Assembly: GCA_027314845.1 (NCBI GenBank)
Contig: DAHVAA010000042.1
Span: forward strand, 1-10,461
DNA length: 10,461 bases
Direction of reading: 5' to 3'
Source: Thermoplasmata archaeon
Lineage (GTDB): Archaea > Thermoplasmatota > Thermoplasmata > UBA184
Position numbers and translations under genes: made by a program. Shown here in pieces: positions 1-5,307 of the stretch (position 1 is the first letter of the stretch; each line of letters opens with the position of its first letter). The notes below the pieces were generated by a model. That model searched no databases, had not been told where the DNA came from, and worked only from the letters and a program-made list of their open reading frames with translations.

Positions 1-132
1 CGACGCCCGTGGGCGAGCGGCCTTCGACCGGACTCGGGGCATCCACGCCGGGCGGGGGCCCCCGCCGCGTCCCGCGGTACCGTGTAGGAGAGGGGAATAC
101 GCGCGAGTACATTTGTCACAATAGAAGTACAT
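1..132. other. left-edge non-coding or gene-edge sequence, unassigned
   Basis: GC-rich up to about base 90, then markedly AT-richer towards the first gene. A plus-strand reading frame is open from base 1 to a TAG at 85-87 and could be the tail of an upstream gene. A minus-strand ATG at 40-42 opens a frame running off the left edge and could be the start of a divergent gene. Neither shows a recognisable protein motif and both are too short to judge, so I call no gene here. The AT-rich part contains AGTACAT twice, at 106-112 and 126-132, exactly 20 bases apart, which could be paired protein-binding half-sites on one face of the helix. Confidence 0.4.
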
Positions 133-148
133 AGTCTATCGATTGACT
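133..148. promoter_or_regulatory. near-palindromic operator candidate upstream of the phosphate symporter
   Basis: The 16 bases AGTCTATCGATTGACT match their reverse complement at 14 of 16 positions, with an ATCGAT core. The element ends one base before the TATA-like box, so it covers the BRE position of the promoter. A dimeric regulator bound here would be expected to hinder or modulate TFB/TBP binding. The regulator is unknown. Phosphate control would fit the downstream gene, but nothing in the sequence proves it. Confidence 0.45.
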
Positions 149-155
149 CTTTATC
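149..155 (+). promoter_or_regulatory. archaeal TATA-like box for the phosphate symporter
   Basis: CTTTATC, with TTTAT at 150-154, is the AT-rich island closest to the gene and is centred about 28 bases before the ATG at 180. In archaea the TATA box lies about 26-28 bases before the transcription start, so the mRNA should begin at or next to the ATG (leaderless). There is no Shine-Dalgarno-like sequence just before the ATG, which agrees with this. Confidence 0.6.
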
Positions 156-179
156 TCCCCCGCCGGGACTGCCGAGCCG

Positions 180-1682
180 ATGACCGAGCCGAGACCGACC
201 GAAAGCGTCGAGCAGGCGATCCTGCGACCCCTCGACGACGCGAGAGTCAGCCGCTTCCACTGGAGGACCGTCCTGATCTCCGGGATGGGGTTCTTCACCG
301 ACGCCTACGACCTGTTCGTGATCGGCGTACTGGTGGCGATGTTCGCCTTCTACCAGCCGTTCGCGATCCCCGGGGTGCTCGTGAACCTCCCGTTCTTCGG
401 GAAGGTCGCTCCGATCACCGGCCTCGGACTCCTCGGCGCCGCGGCGATCTTCGGGGCCGCGGTCGGGCCGTTTGTCTTCGGTCGTCTGGGCGACCTCATC
501 GGACGGAAGACGATCTACGGCGTCGAGATGCTGATCCTGGTCTTCGGGGCCGTGATGTCGGCCTTCGCCTGGAGCTTCGCTGCGCTCGTCCTCTTCCGCG
601 TCATCCTCGGCATCGGGATCGGCGGCGACTACCCGATGAGCTCCACCATCATGAGCGAGTACTCGAACGTGAAGAGCCGGGGCCGCCTCGTCGGCACGGT
701 CTTCGCGATGCAAGGGTTCGGCCTCCTGAGCGGGGTCGTCCTCGCGCTCGGCCTCCTGGCCGCCTTCCCGCACTCGCTGGACCTCATCTGGCGCGTTCTC
801 CTCGGGGCCGGTGCGGTCCCGGCGGCCGCGGTGTACTTCTGGCGCCGCCGACTCCCCGAGACCCCCCGGTACACGCTCCACGTGGAGGGAAAGGCCCAGG
901 AGACGGCCCACGTCGTCGGCAACCTGACGGGCGTTGACGTCACCGCGCACGCGTCCCGGGTCCGGGGCTCGAGCGGCTCGTACGGCGGCTTCCTCACTCG
1001 ATTCTGGCCCTTGATCCTCGGTACGGCGGTCAGCTGGTTCCTGTTCGACGTCTCGTTCTACGGGACCAGCATCTACACCCCGACGCTGATCAGCGCGCTC
1101 AGCCTGAGCTACTCGCCCGGTCTCAGCGCGGTCCAGCACCTCATGGTCGCCGAGGAGTACTCGGCGCTCATCACGCTCGCCTTCACCGTACCCGGGTACT
1201 GGATCGCGGTGGCGCTGATCGATCGCGCCGGCCGCAAGACCCTTCAGGCGGTCGGGTTCAGCGTGATGGCCGTCGCGTTCGCCGTCCTGGGGCTCGACAG
1301 CCGCCTCATCGCCCTCGGGGCGCCGTTCGTCGCGATCTACGGGCTCACGTTCCTGTTCGGCAACATCGGCCCGAACACGACGACCTTCATCGTGCCGACC
1401 GAGGTCTTCCCGACGCAGTACCGCGCCACCGGGCAGGGGTTCGCGGCGGGATGGGGGAAGATCGGGGCGTCGATCTCGACGCTCTTCTTCGGAGCCCTGA
1501 TCGGGATCTGGGGGGACGGCGGCATGATGCTCTTCCTCGGCCTCGTGGCCGTGATCGGGGCGCTCGTGACGCTCGTGCTCATCCCGGAGACGAAGCAGCG
1601 GACGCTCGAGGAGATCTCGGGGCAGGCCGAGATGTCGACGGTGGGCGCCGTCCACCCCTCGGCGGTCGCGCCGTCCCACTGA
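180..1682 (+). CDS. MFS phosphate:H+ symporter, Pho84/PHS type
   Basis: A 500-residue major facilitator protein of the cytoplasmic membrane, predicted to import inorganic phosphate with protons. Sequence hallmarks of the PHS family are FTDAYDLF at residues 39-46 in helix 1, the MFS loop motif GRLGDLIGRK at 101-110, and GIGIGGDYPMSSTIMSE at 144-160, a close match to the PHS helix-4 signature. Also seen are LPETPRY at 225-231, FGNIGPNTTTFIVPTEVFP at 393-411, and the sugar-porter-like PETKQRTLEEIS at 469-480 ending the last helix. Length and order suit a complete 12-helix transporter. The ATG at 180 is supported by the TATA-like box about 28 bases upstream. The gene stands alone and converges with the propeller gene. 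Transport of another organic anion or sugar cannot be excluded, but the GGDYP and GPNTTTFIVP motifs favour phosphate. Confidence 0.85.
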   Translation: MTEPRPTESVEQAILRPLDDARVSRFHWRTVLISGMGFFTDAYDLFVIGVLVAMFAFYQPFAIPGVLVNLPFFGKVAPITGLGLLGAAAIFGAAVGPFVFGRLGDLIGRKTIYGVEMLILVFGAVMSAFAWSFAALVLFRVILGIGIGGDYPMSSTIMSEYSNVKSRGRLVGTVFAMQGFGLLSGVVLALGLLAAFPHSLDLIWRVLLGAGAVPAAAVYFWRRRLPETPRYTLHVEGKAQETAHVVGNLTGVDVTAHASRVRGSSGSYGGFLTRFWPLILGTAVSWFLFDVSFYGTSIYTPTLISALSLSYSPGLSAVQHLMVAEEYSALITLAFTVPGYWIAVALIDRAGRKTLQAVGFSVMAVAFAVLGLDSRLIALGAPFVAIYGLTFLFGNIGPNTTTFIVPTEVFPTQYRATGQGFAAGWGKIGASISTLFFGALIGIWGDGGMMLFLGLVAVIGALVTLVLIPETKQRTLEEISGQAEMSTVGAVHPSAVAPSH

Positions 1683-1775
1683 ACGGGACGGCCCCCGCGG
1701 CGCGGACCCCCGGACCGGAGCGCGGCCCCCCGGGCGCGCTCTCCGACCGGCGCGGCGGGTCCCGAAGACAACCTC

Positions 1776-1795
1776 TTCCTCGGGTCTTATTTCTC
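1776..1795 (+). terminator. possible T-rich terminator between convergent genes
   Basis: The gap after the phosphate symporter is GC-rich until a pyrimidine-rich stretch that includes TCTTATTTCTCC around 1785-1796. It overlaps the TAA of the convergent propeller gene. A short stem, CCTCG at 1778-1782 with CGAGG at 1796-1800, flanks it. Archaeal termination depends mainly on T-rich tracts, so this is the best candidate for ending the plus-strand transcript. The stem is weak and could be chance. Confidence 0.35.
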
Positions 1796-2923
1796 CGAGG
1801 GGCGTGCGACGCTGACGGAATGGATCCCGGGGAACCGGAACGGTACCTGCGACCAGGTCTTTCCGGCGTCCGGGCTCACGAACAGTTCCCCGGTCGTCGT
1901 GCCCACGTAGATCCCGGCGGGCGAGAGGGTGTCCGTCGCGATCCCCTCGCGCTGCACGCCGAAGTGGCCCGGGAACGCCCCCGGCCGGACCAGGGTTCGC
2001 CACTTGCGGGTCCGGTCGTTCCACTCGTGGACCTGGAAATGGCCCTCCGCCGTCACCCGGGCCCGGCCGGAGAGACGAACGAAATACGCCTTCCCCGGGT
2101 CGGCGGCGGGAGCCGCGACGCCGAAGCCGAAGTCGTCTCCGAGGGGGCGACCGATGCGGGTCCAGTGGTCCATCCGGTCGTGCGAGACGTACATCCCGCC
2201 GTGGTCCTGGCGGTAGAAGGTGTCGGGATCGGCGGCGTCGACCGCCACGTGGTGGACGCACTGGCCGGTCTCGGGGTACTTTTCGGGGAGGAAGGGGGTC
2301 ATGACGCCCTTGTTCCGGGGCGTCCAGGTCACCCCGCCGTCCTCCGAGCGGAACGTCCCGACCGCGCTCAGCCCGATGTACATCCGCTCGGGAGCGCGGG
2401 GGTCGAGGAGGATCGTATGGAGGCAGTGCCCCCCCGCGCCGGGGGACCAGTTCTTCTTGTCCGGATGGTGAGTGATGCTCTCGATCGGTTCCCAGCTCGC
2501 GCCCCGGTCGGTCGTTCGGAACAATAGATGCGGGTCGGCGCCGAGATAGAGGGTGTCGGGGGCGCTCGGCGGTCCGGGTTCGATGTGCCAGACGTTCATG
2601 AGCGGCCGGAGCGGGGGCGCCAGGGGGTTCTCGTCGTTGAACTGAGGCTCGCGTTGCTTCTTCGGCTGGGTCAGCGGGGTCGCGACCTCCTTCCAGGTCT
2701 TCCCCCAATCGCTCGACCGCTGTACCATCGGGCCCCAGAAGCTGTCGTTGACCGCGGCGTACAGGTCCCCCGGATGACGCGGGTCCGCGACGACGTGATA
2801 GATGTCGCTCCCGCCGTGGGCGACCGGCCCCACCTTCCAGCGCTTCCGCCGAACATCGCCCTCCACGACGTAGGTCCCTTTGCGAGTTCCCAGGAGAATC
2901 CGCACTTTCTCGTTCCGAGCCAT
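1787..2923 (-). CDS. Asp-box (BNR/sialidase-like) beta-propeller protein, cytoplasmic
   Basis: A 378-residue protein built of repeats that carry Asp-box motifs (S/T-x-D-x-G-x-T/S-W) at residues 70-77 (SSDWGKTW), 137-144 (TTDRGASW), 193-200 (SEDGGVTW) and 350-357 (SPDAGKTW), with a degenerate copy at 247-254. This spacing is typical of sialidase-fold or YVTN/BNR-like propellers. There is no signal peptide or membrane helix, so it is likely cytosolic, unlike secreted sialidases. I see no convincing sialidase catalytic set, so it should not be called a sialidase. I chose the ATG at 2921-2923 (MARNEK) because a longer in-frame start at 3001 would overlap the upstream gene and add a low-quality Arg/Ser-rich leader. 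The gene begins 13 bases after the MoaD-like stop, so the two are very probably cotranscribed and functionally linked. Exact function unknown. Confidence 0.8.
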   Translation of the reverse strand: MARNEKVRILLGTRKGTYVVEGDVRRKRWKVGPVAHGGSDIYHVVADPRHPGDLYAAVNDSFWGPMVQRSSDWGKTWKEVATPLTQPKKQREPQFNDENPLAPPLRPLMNVWHIEPGPPSAPDTLYLGADPHLLFRTTDRGASWEPIESITHHPDKKNWSPGAGGHCLHTILLDPRAPERMYIGLSAVGTFRSEDGGVTWTPRNKGVMTPFLPEKYPETGQCVHHVAVDAADPDTFYRQDHGGMYVSHDRMDHWTRIGRPLGDDFGFGVAAPAADPGKAYFVRLSGRARVTAEGHFQVHEWNDRTRKWRTLVRPGAFPGHFGVQREGIATDTLSPAGIYVGTTTGELFVSPDAGKTWSQVPFRFPGIHSVSVARPSEK

Positions 2924-2936
2924 CCTGCTTCGAGTC

Positions 2937-3206
2937 CTATCCTCCCGCAATCGAGTGGAGGATATCGATGGTGGAGGCCCCCGCGATCGGCGTCGCGACA
3001 CCCGTGGTGCCGCTGACGTCCTTGCCGTCGACGAAGACGCGGACGTACCGACGGAGCTGTCCGGTCTCGTCCCGTATCTTGAACCGGAGCCGCGGGTACC
3101 GCGCTTCCAGCACCTCGAGGAGCCCGGTCACCGTATCGGCCGTGATCTGTTCCTTTCCGCGGGGACCGAACTCCCGCAGCCAGCTGTCTAGATGCACATC
3201 CACCAT
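2937..3206 (-). CDS. MoaD/ThiS-family ubiquitin-like protein with C-terminal Gly-Gly
   Basis: An 89-residue protein with the order and size of MoaD/ThiS beta-grasp proteins: a short beta strand (VDVHL), a helix with VTGLLEVLEARYP at 26-38, a strand pair with YVRVFVDGKDV at 54-64, and a C-terminus ending IAGG at 86-89. In this family the terminal Gly-Gly is adenylated by an E1-like enzyme and then becomes a thiocarboxylate sulfur carrier or is conjugated to proteins (SAMP-like). The start is the ATG at 3204-3206 (MVDVHL); a frame open much further upstream lacks homolog-like sequence. Only a weak GAGGG-like ribosome site precedes it. It heads a two-gene unit with the Asp-box propeller. No molybdopterin or thiamine genes are in the window, so molybdopterin, thiamine, tRNA thiolation and protein modification are all open. 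Confidence 0.8.
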   Translation of the reverse strand: MVDVHLDSWLREFGPRGKEQITADTVTGLLEVLEARYPRLRFKIRDETGQLRRYVRVFVDGKDVSGTTGVATPIAGASTIDILHSIAGG

Positions 3207-3268
3207 GAACGGAAACCCTCGCCCGCCGCGGGAGAACCCTCCGTGGATGACGGGTGCGGCATTCGGAC

Positions 3269-3286
3269 CTCGGGGGTATACCCGAG
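3269..3286. promoter_or_regulatory. TATA-centred palindrome in the divergent region
   Basis: CTCGGGGGTATACCCGAG contains the perfect 10-base palindrome GGGTATACCC (3274-3283) and, offset from it, CTCGGG/CCCGAG arms. The central TATA could act as a TATA box in either direction. Towards the minus strand it would give a leader of roughly 45 bases before the MoaD-like ATG. Towards the plus strand it would give a leader of roughly 230 bases before the radical SAM gene. It might instead be an operator. Promoter activity is inferred, not shown. Confidence 0.35.
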
Positions 3287-3409
3287 CACGCTCCGCATCA
3301 AAAACCCCTACTTCGCGCCGCCCGAACGGTTTCGGAACCACCGAAAGAGCGGGACGACCCTCGGTATCGAGAGCGCGGACCGGCTTGGGAGGGGGTCGGG
3401 GGGTGTCGC

Positions 3410-3448
3410 TCGGGCGTTCCCCGGCCCCCCGGGGAGCGAACGCCCCGA
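3410..3448 (+). repeat. GC-rich inverted repeat, strong potential RNA hairpin
   Basis: GGGCGTTC at 3412-3419 pairs perfectly with GAACGCCC at 3438-3445. Inside, CCCG can pair with CGGG around a short C-rich loop. Outside, TCG at 3410-3412 can alternatively extend onto CGA at 3446-3448 with one bulged C. An eight-base stem with AT pairs inside it is better than the GC-only coincidences common in this sequence. It lies about 85 bases upstream of the radical SAM start, so it would sit in the 5' leader if transcription begins upstream. Confidence 0.5.
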
Positions 3449-3458
3449 TTCGGAAAGG

Positions 3459-3477
3459 GGGCCGGAGCCCTTTTCTC
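3459..3477 (+). terminator. small hairpin followed by T-tract, possible attenuator or promoter T-box
   Basis: GGGC (3459-3462), a four-base loop CGGA, and GCCC (3467-3470) are followed directly by TTTTCTC. AAA at 3454-3456 could extend the stem onto the T-tract with a two-base bulge. It looks like a miniature intrinsic terminator on the plus strand, about 57 bases before the radical SAM start codon, and could stop a leader transcript. The same T-rich run could instead be part of a weak promoter for the gene. Both readings are tentative. Confidence 0.3.
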
Positions 3478-3514
3478 GTTGTGAATTTCGCGAAGTCAAC
3501 GGCCCCGAGGGCCC

Positions 3515-3520
3515 GAGGAG
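3515..3520 (+). promoter_or_regulatory. ribosome binding site supporting the GTG start at 3534
   Basis: GAGGAG lies 13 bases before the GTG at 3534, with a further GGAAGG directly adjoining it. There is no TATA-like box at the leaderless spacing before this GTG, so the gene is expected to be translated from a leadered mRNA, unlike several neighbours. Confidence 0.4.
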
Positions 3521-3533
3521 CGGAGCGGGAAGG

Positions 3534-4631
3534 GTGTTCGAGGAACGGCCCGTGCTGGTGTTCTGGGAAACGACCCGGGCCTGCCCGCTCGCCTGCGTCC
3601 ACTGTCGTGCCTCGGCGATCCCCCACCGGCTTCCCGGGGAGCTCTCCAGCGAGGAGGGACGCGCGCTGATCGACCGGCTTCGGGACTTCGGCACGCCCTA
3701 CCCCACCCTCATCCTGACCGGCGGGGACCCGCTCCAGCGTCCCGACCTCTACGCCCTGATCGAGCACGCGCGGGCGCAGCGTCTCCACGTAGCGGTCTCG
3801 CCCGCCGTCTCGGACGCGCTGAACGCCACCACGATGGCCCGTCTCGCGGAGCTCGGGGTCGCGTCGATCTCCGTGAGCCTCGATGGAGGCAGTGCGGTCG
3901 CCCATGAACGGGTACGGGGGGTTCCCGGCCACTTCGAACGAACGCGAGCGGCGATCGCGGCGGCGCTCGATCACGGCCTGCGGGTACAGGTGAATTCCAC
4001 CGTCATGGCGGAGAATGCGCGGGAACTGCCGCACCTGTTCGAATCGATCGTGGGCTGGGGCGTGCGCAGCTGGGAGGTCTTCTTCCTGATCCGCACCGGC
4101 CGCGGGGCCGGGCTCGCCGAGCTCTCTTCGGAGGAGGCGGAGGATGTGGGGCATTTCCTCTACGATGCCTCCCGCTACGGGGTCCTCGTCCGGCCGGTCG
4201 AAGCGCCGTTCCTCCGCCGGATCCGCCGGCAGCGCGAGGCCGGCGGTACCGCCGGAGGTCCGCTCTACTCCGCCCTCCGCGACGAGCTCGAACGACGGAT
4301 GGGGCCCGGGACCCAGCCGTCCTCGATCGCCCCGCGGGGCACGCTCGACGGGGATGGCATCGTCTTCGTCGGGTACGACGGCACGATCTATCCCGGCGGA
4401 TTCCTCCCCGAGCGACTGGGGAACGTGCGCGGGGACGACCTCGTGTCCGTCTACCGGGATCACCCCTTGCTCCGACGGATCCGGGCCCGGGACCTCGGCG
4501 CCGCCTGCGGCACCTGCGCGCACCGGTTCGAATGCGGCGGGAGCCGCGCCCGCGCGTTCGCCCGGACCGGCGACCCGCTCGCCGCCGATCCCGCCTGCTT
4601 CTTGACCGAACCGTCCCGGGTCGGGACCTAG
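3534..4631 (+). CDS. radical SAM/SPASM protein, TIGR04053-like (AhbD/NirJ relative)
   Basis: A 365-residue radical SAM enzyme. With the GTG start, the N-terminus reads VFEERPVLVFWETTRACPLACVHC, which carries the CX3CX2C cluster-binding cysteines C17, C21 and C24 that bind the SAM-cleaving 4Fe-4S cluster. GGDP at 63-66 is the SAM-binding motif. The C-terminal SPASM-type region has C325, C328, C334 and C355 in the arrangement CGTCAHRFECGGSRARA...DPAC, seen in AhbD/NirJ heme enzymes and the TIGR04053 group. The ATG at 3192 would add 114 non-conserved residues; the GTG gives the family's usual length and starts exactly at the conserved FEERP block. It leads a plus-strand set with a HemJ/CopD-like membrane protein and ferrochelatase, so a tetrapyrrole side-chain reaction is the favoured guess. 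The reaction itself is not established by sequence, and peptide modification remains possible. Confidence 0.85.
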   Translation: MFEERPVLVFWETTRACPLACVHCRASAIPHRLPGELSSEEGRALIDRLRDFGTPYPTLILTGGDPLQRPDLYALIEHARAQRLHVAVSPAVSDALNATTMARLAELGVASISVSLDGGSAVAHERVRGVPGHFERTRAAIAAALDHGLRVQVNSTVMAENARELPHLFESIVGWGVRSWEVFFLIRTGRGAGLAELSSEEAEDVGHFLYDASRYGVLVRPVEAPFLRRIRRQREAGGTAGGPLYSALRDELERRMGPGTQPSSIAPRGTLDGDGIVFVGYDGTIYPGGFLPERLGNVRGDDLVSVYRDHPLLRRIRARDLGAACGTCAHRFECGGSRARAFARTGDPLAADPACFLTEPSRVGT

Positions 4632-4748
4632 CCGGGAACGGACGATGACCTCCCTCGCTCCCCCTCGCCGGATGTCGATCGCGTCGGCACCGCAGCGGGA
4701 GGCCACGGCCCCCCTTCGGAGTCGGGCGCTGGGTCCGCCCGGGTCCAC

Positions 4749-4756
4749 GGAGGGGG
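4749..4756 (+). promoter_or_regulatory. Shine-Dalgarno sequence of the CopD/HemJ-like gene
   Basis: GGAGGGGG ends 7 bases before the ATG at 4764, a good match to an anti-Shine-Dalgarno CCTCC. It fixes the start codon and indicates that this gene is translated from within a longer mRNA. The 132-base gap after the radical SAM stop has no TATA-like box, which fits cotranscription with that gene. Confidence 0.6.
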
Positions 4757-4763
4757 TGCGTCC

Positions 4764-5255
4764 ATGAACGCCTGGATCGACGCCGCGATCCTCTGGGTCC
4801 ACCTGTTCAGCGCCGTGCTGTTCGTCGGGGGGTCGTTCTTCTTCTGGCTCGTCCTGGAACCGGTCTCGCACCGGATCGTAACGGACGAAGCGGCGCGTAC
4901 GGTCCTGATCGGACGGCTCGCGCGCCGGTTCGGCCAGTTCACGACCCCGCTCCTGATCCTCCTGATCCTGACCGGTCTGTACAACGCGAGCTGGTACCTG
5001 CCATCGCTCAGCGATCCCCTCGCGACCCTTCCGGGTCAGGTCCTCGTGCTGAAGGCCGTCGTGGTCGCCGCCCTGGTCGTTCTGATCTACGTCCACGGCC
5101 TCTATTTCGGACGACGGATCAGCCGACTGGCGCGGGCCGGCGACGTCGACGGGCTCCGCCGGATCCGCCGCAAGAGCCGGGTCGTCTCCTACGTGAATCT
5201 CGGATTGATGCTGGTGGTGCTGGCCCTCGCCGTCGCGCTGCAGATGGTGGGATGA
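4764..5255 (+). CDS. four-helix membrane protein, CopD/HemJ-like
   Basis: A 163-residue integral membrane protein with four predicted helices at about 7-31, 57-76, 92-115 and 139-162, joined by basic loops. Helix 1 has WVHLFSAVLFVGG with His13, and helix 3 has Lys97 and His111. This resembles the CopD-domain family and, in size, topology and the helix-1 histidine, HemJ, the heme-binding protoporphyrinogen IX oxidase. The Lys-to-His spacing in helix 3 is longer than I recall in HemJ, and no clear equivalent of the HemJ lysine just after helix 1 is visible, so HemJ itself cannot be claimed. It lies between a radical SAM/SPASM gene and ferrochelatase, which favours a role in porphyrinogen oxidation or in heme or metal handling. 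A plain CopD-like copper or electron-transfer membrane protein is the alternative. Confidence 0.7.
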   Translation: MNAWIDAAILWVHLFSAVLFVGGSFFFWLVLEPVSHRIVTDEAARTVLIGRLARRFGQFTTPLLILLILTGLYNASWYLPSLSDPLATLPGQVLVLKAVVVAALVVLIYVHGLYFGRRISRLARAGDVDGLRRIRRKSRVVSYVNLGLMLVVLALAVALQMVG

Positions 5256-5307
5256 TGGGAGAGCCCGGCATTTCGCGTCGCCTCCGGGAGAGCCGAGGCG
5301 GGGGCCG

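Larger units (their letters stand above)
3207..3533. other. 327-base divergent non-coding region with structured-leader potential
   Basis: This lies between the minus-strand MoaD-like gene and the plus-strand radical SAM gene. Reading frames cross it on both strands, as expected at this GC content, but none shows conserved-looking protein sequence. I could not match it to a tRNA, or to any riboswitch class. It contains a TATA-centred palindrome (3269-3286), a small hairpin (stems 3330-3335 and 3341-3346, loop AACCA), a large GC-rich inverted repeat (3410-3448) and a small hairpin followed by TTTT (3459-3474). These make a long regulated leader for the radical SAM gene, or a small RNA, plausible but unproven. 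Confidence 0.45.

Noticed and set aside
1787..2923. Calling the Asp-box protein a sialidase or exo-alpha-sialidase.
   Set aside because: Asp-boxes mark the fold, not the activity. I see no signal peptide and no clear arginine triad or other catalytic set.
2924..3001. Longer start of the Asp-box propeller protein at 3001.
   Set aside because: It would overlap the end of the MoaD-like gene by about 65 bases and adds a basic, low-complexity leader; the ATG at 2923 directly precedes the family-like sequence.
3192..3533. N-terminal extension of the radical SAM protein from the ATG at 3192.
   Set aside because: The extra 114 residues have no family-like sequence, the start would overlap the MoaD-like start on the other strand, and the GTG at 3534 begins right at the conserved FEERP block with GAGGAG upstream.
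5257..5294. GGGAGAGCC direct repeat (5257-5265 and 5286-5294) in the gap before ferrochelatase.
   Set aside because: Nine bases of purine-rich repeat in a GC-rich gap is weak, and no structure or symmetry supports a binding site. It may just be repeated ribosome-site-like sequence.
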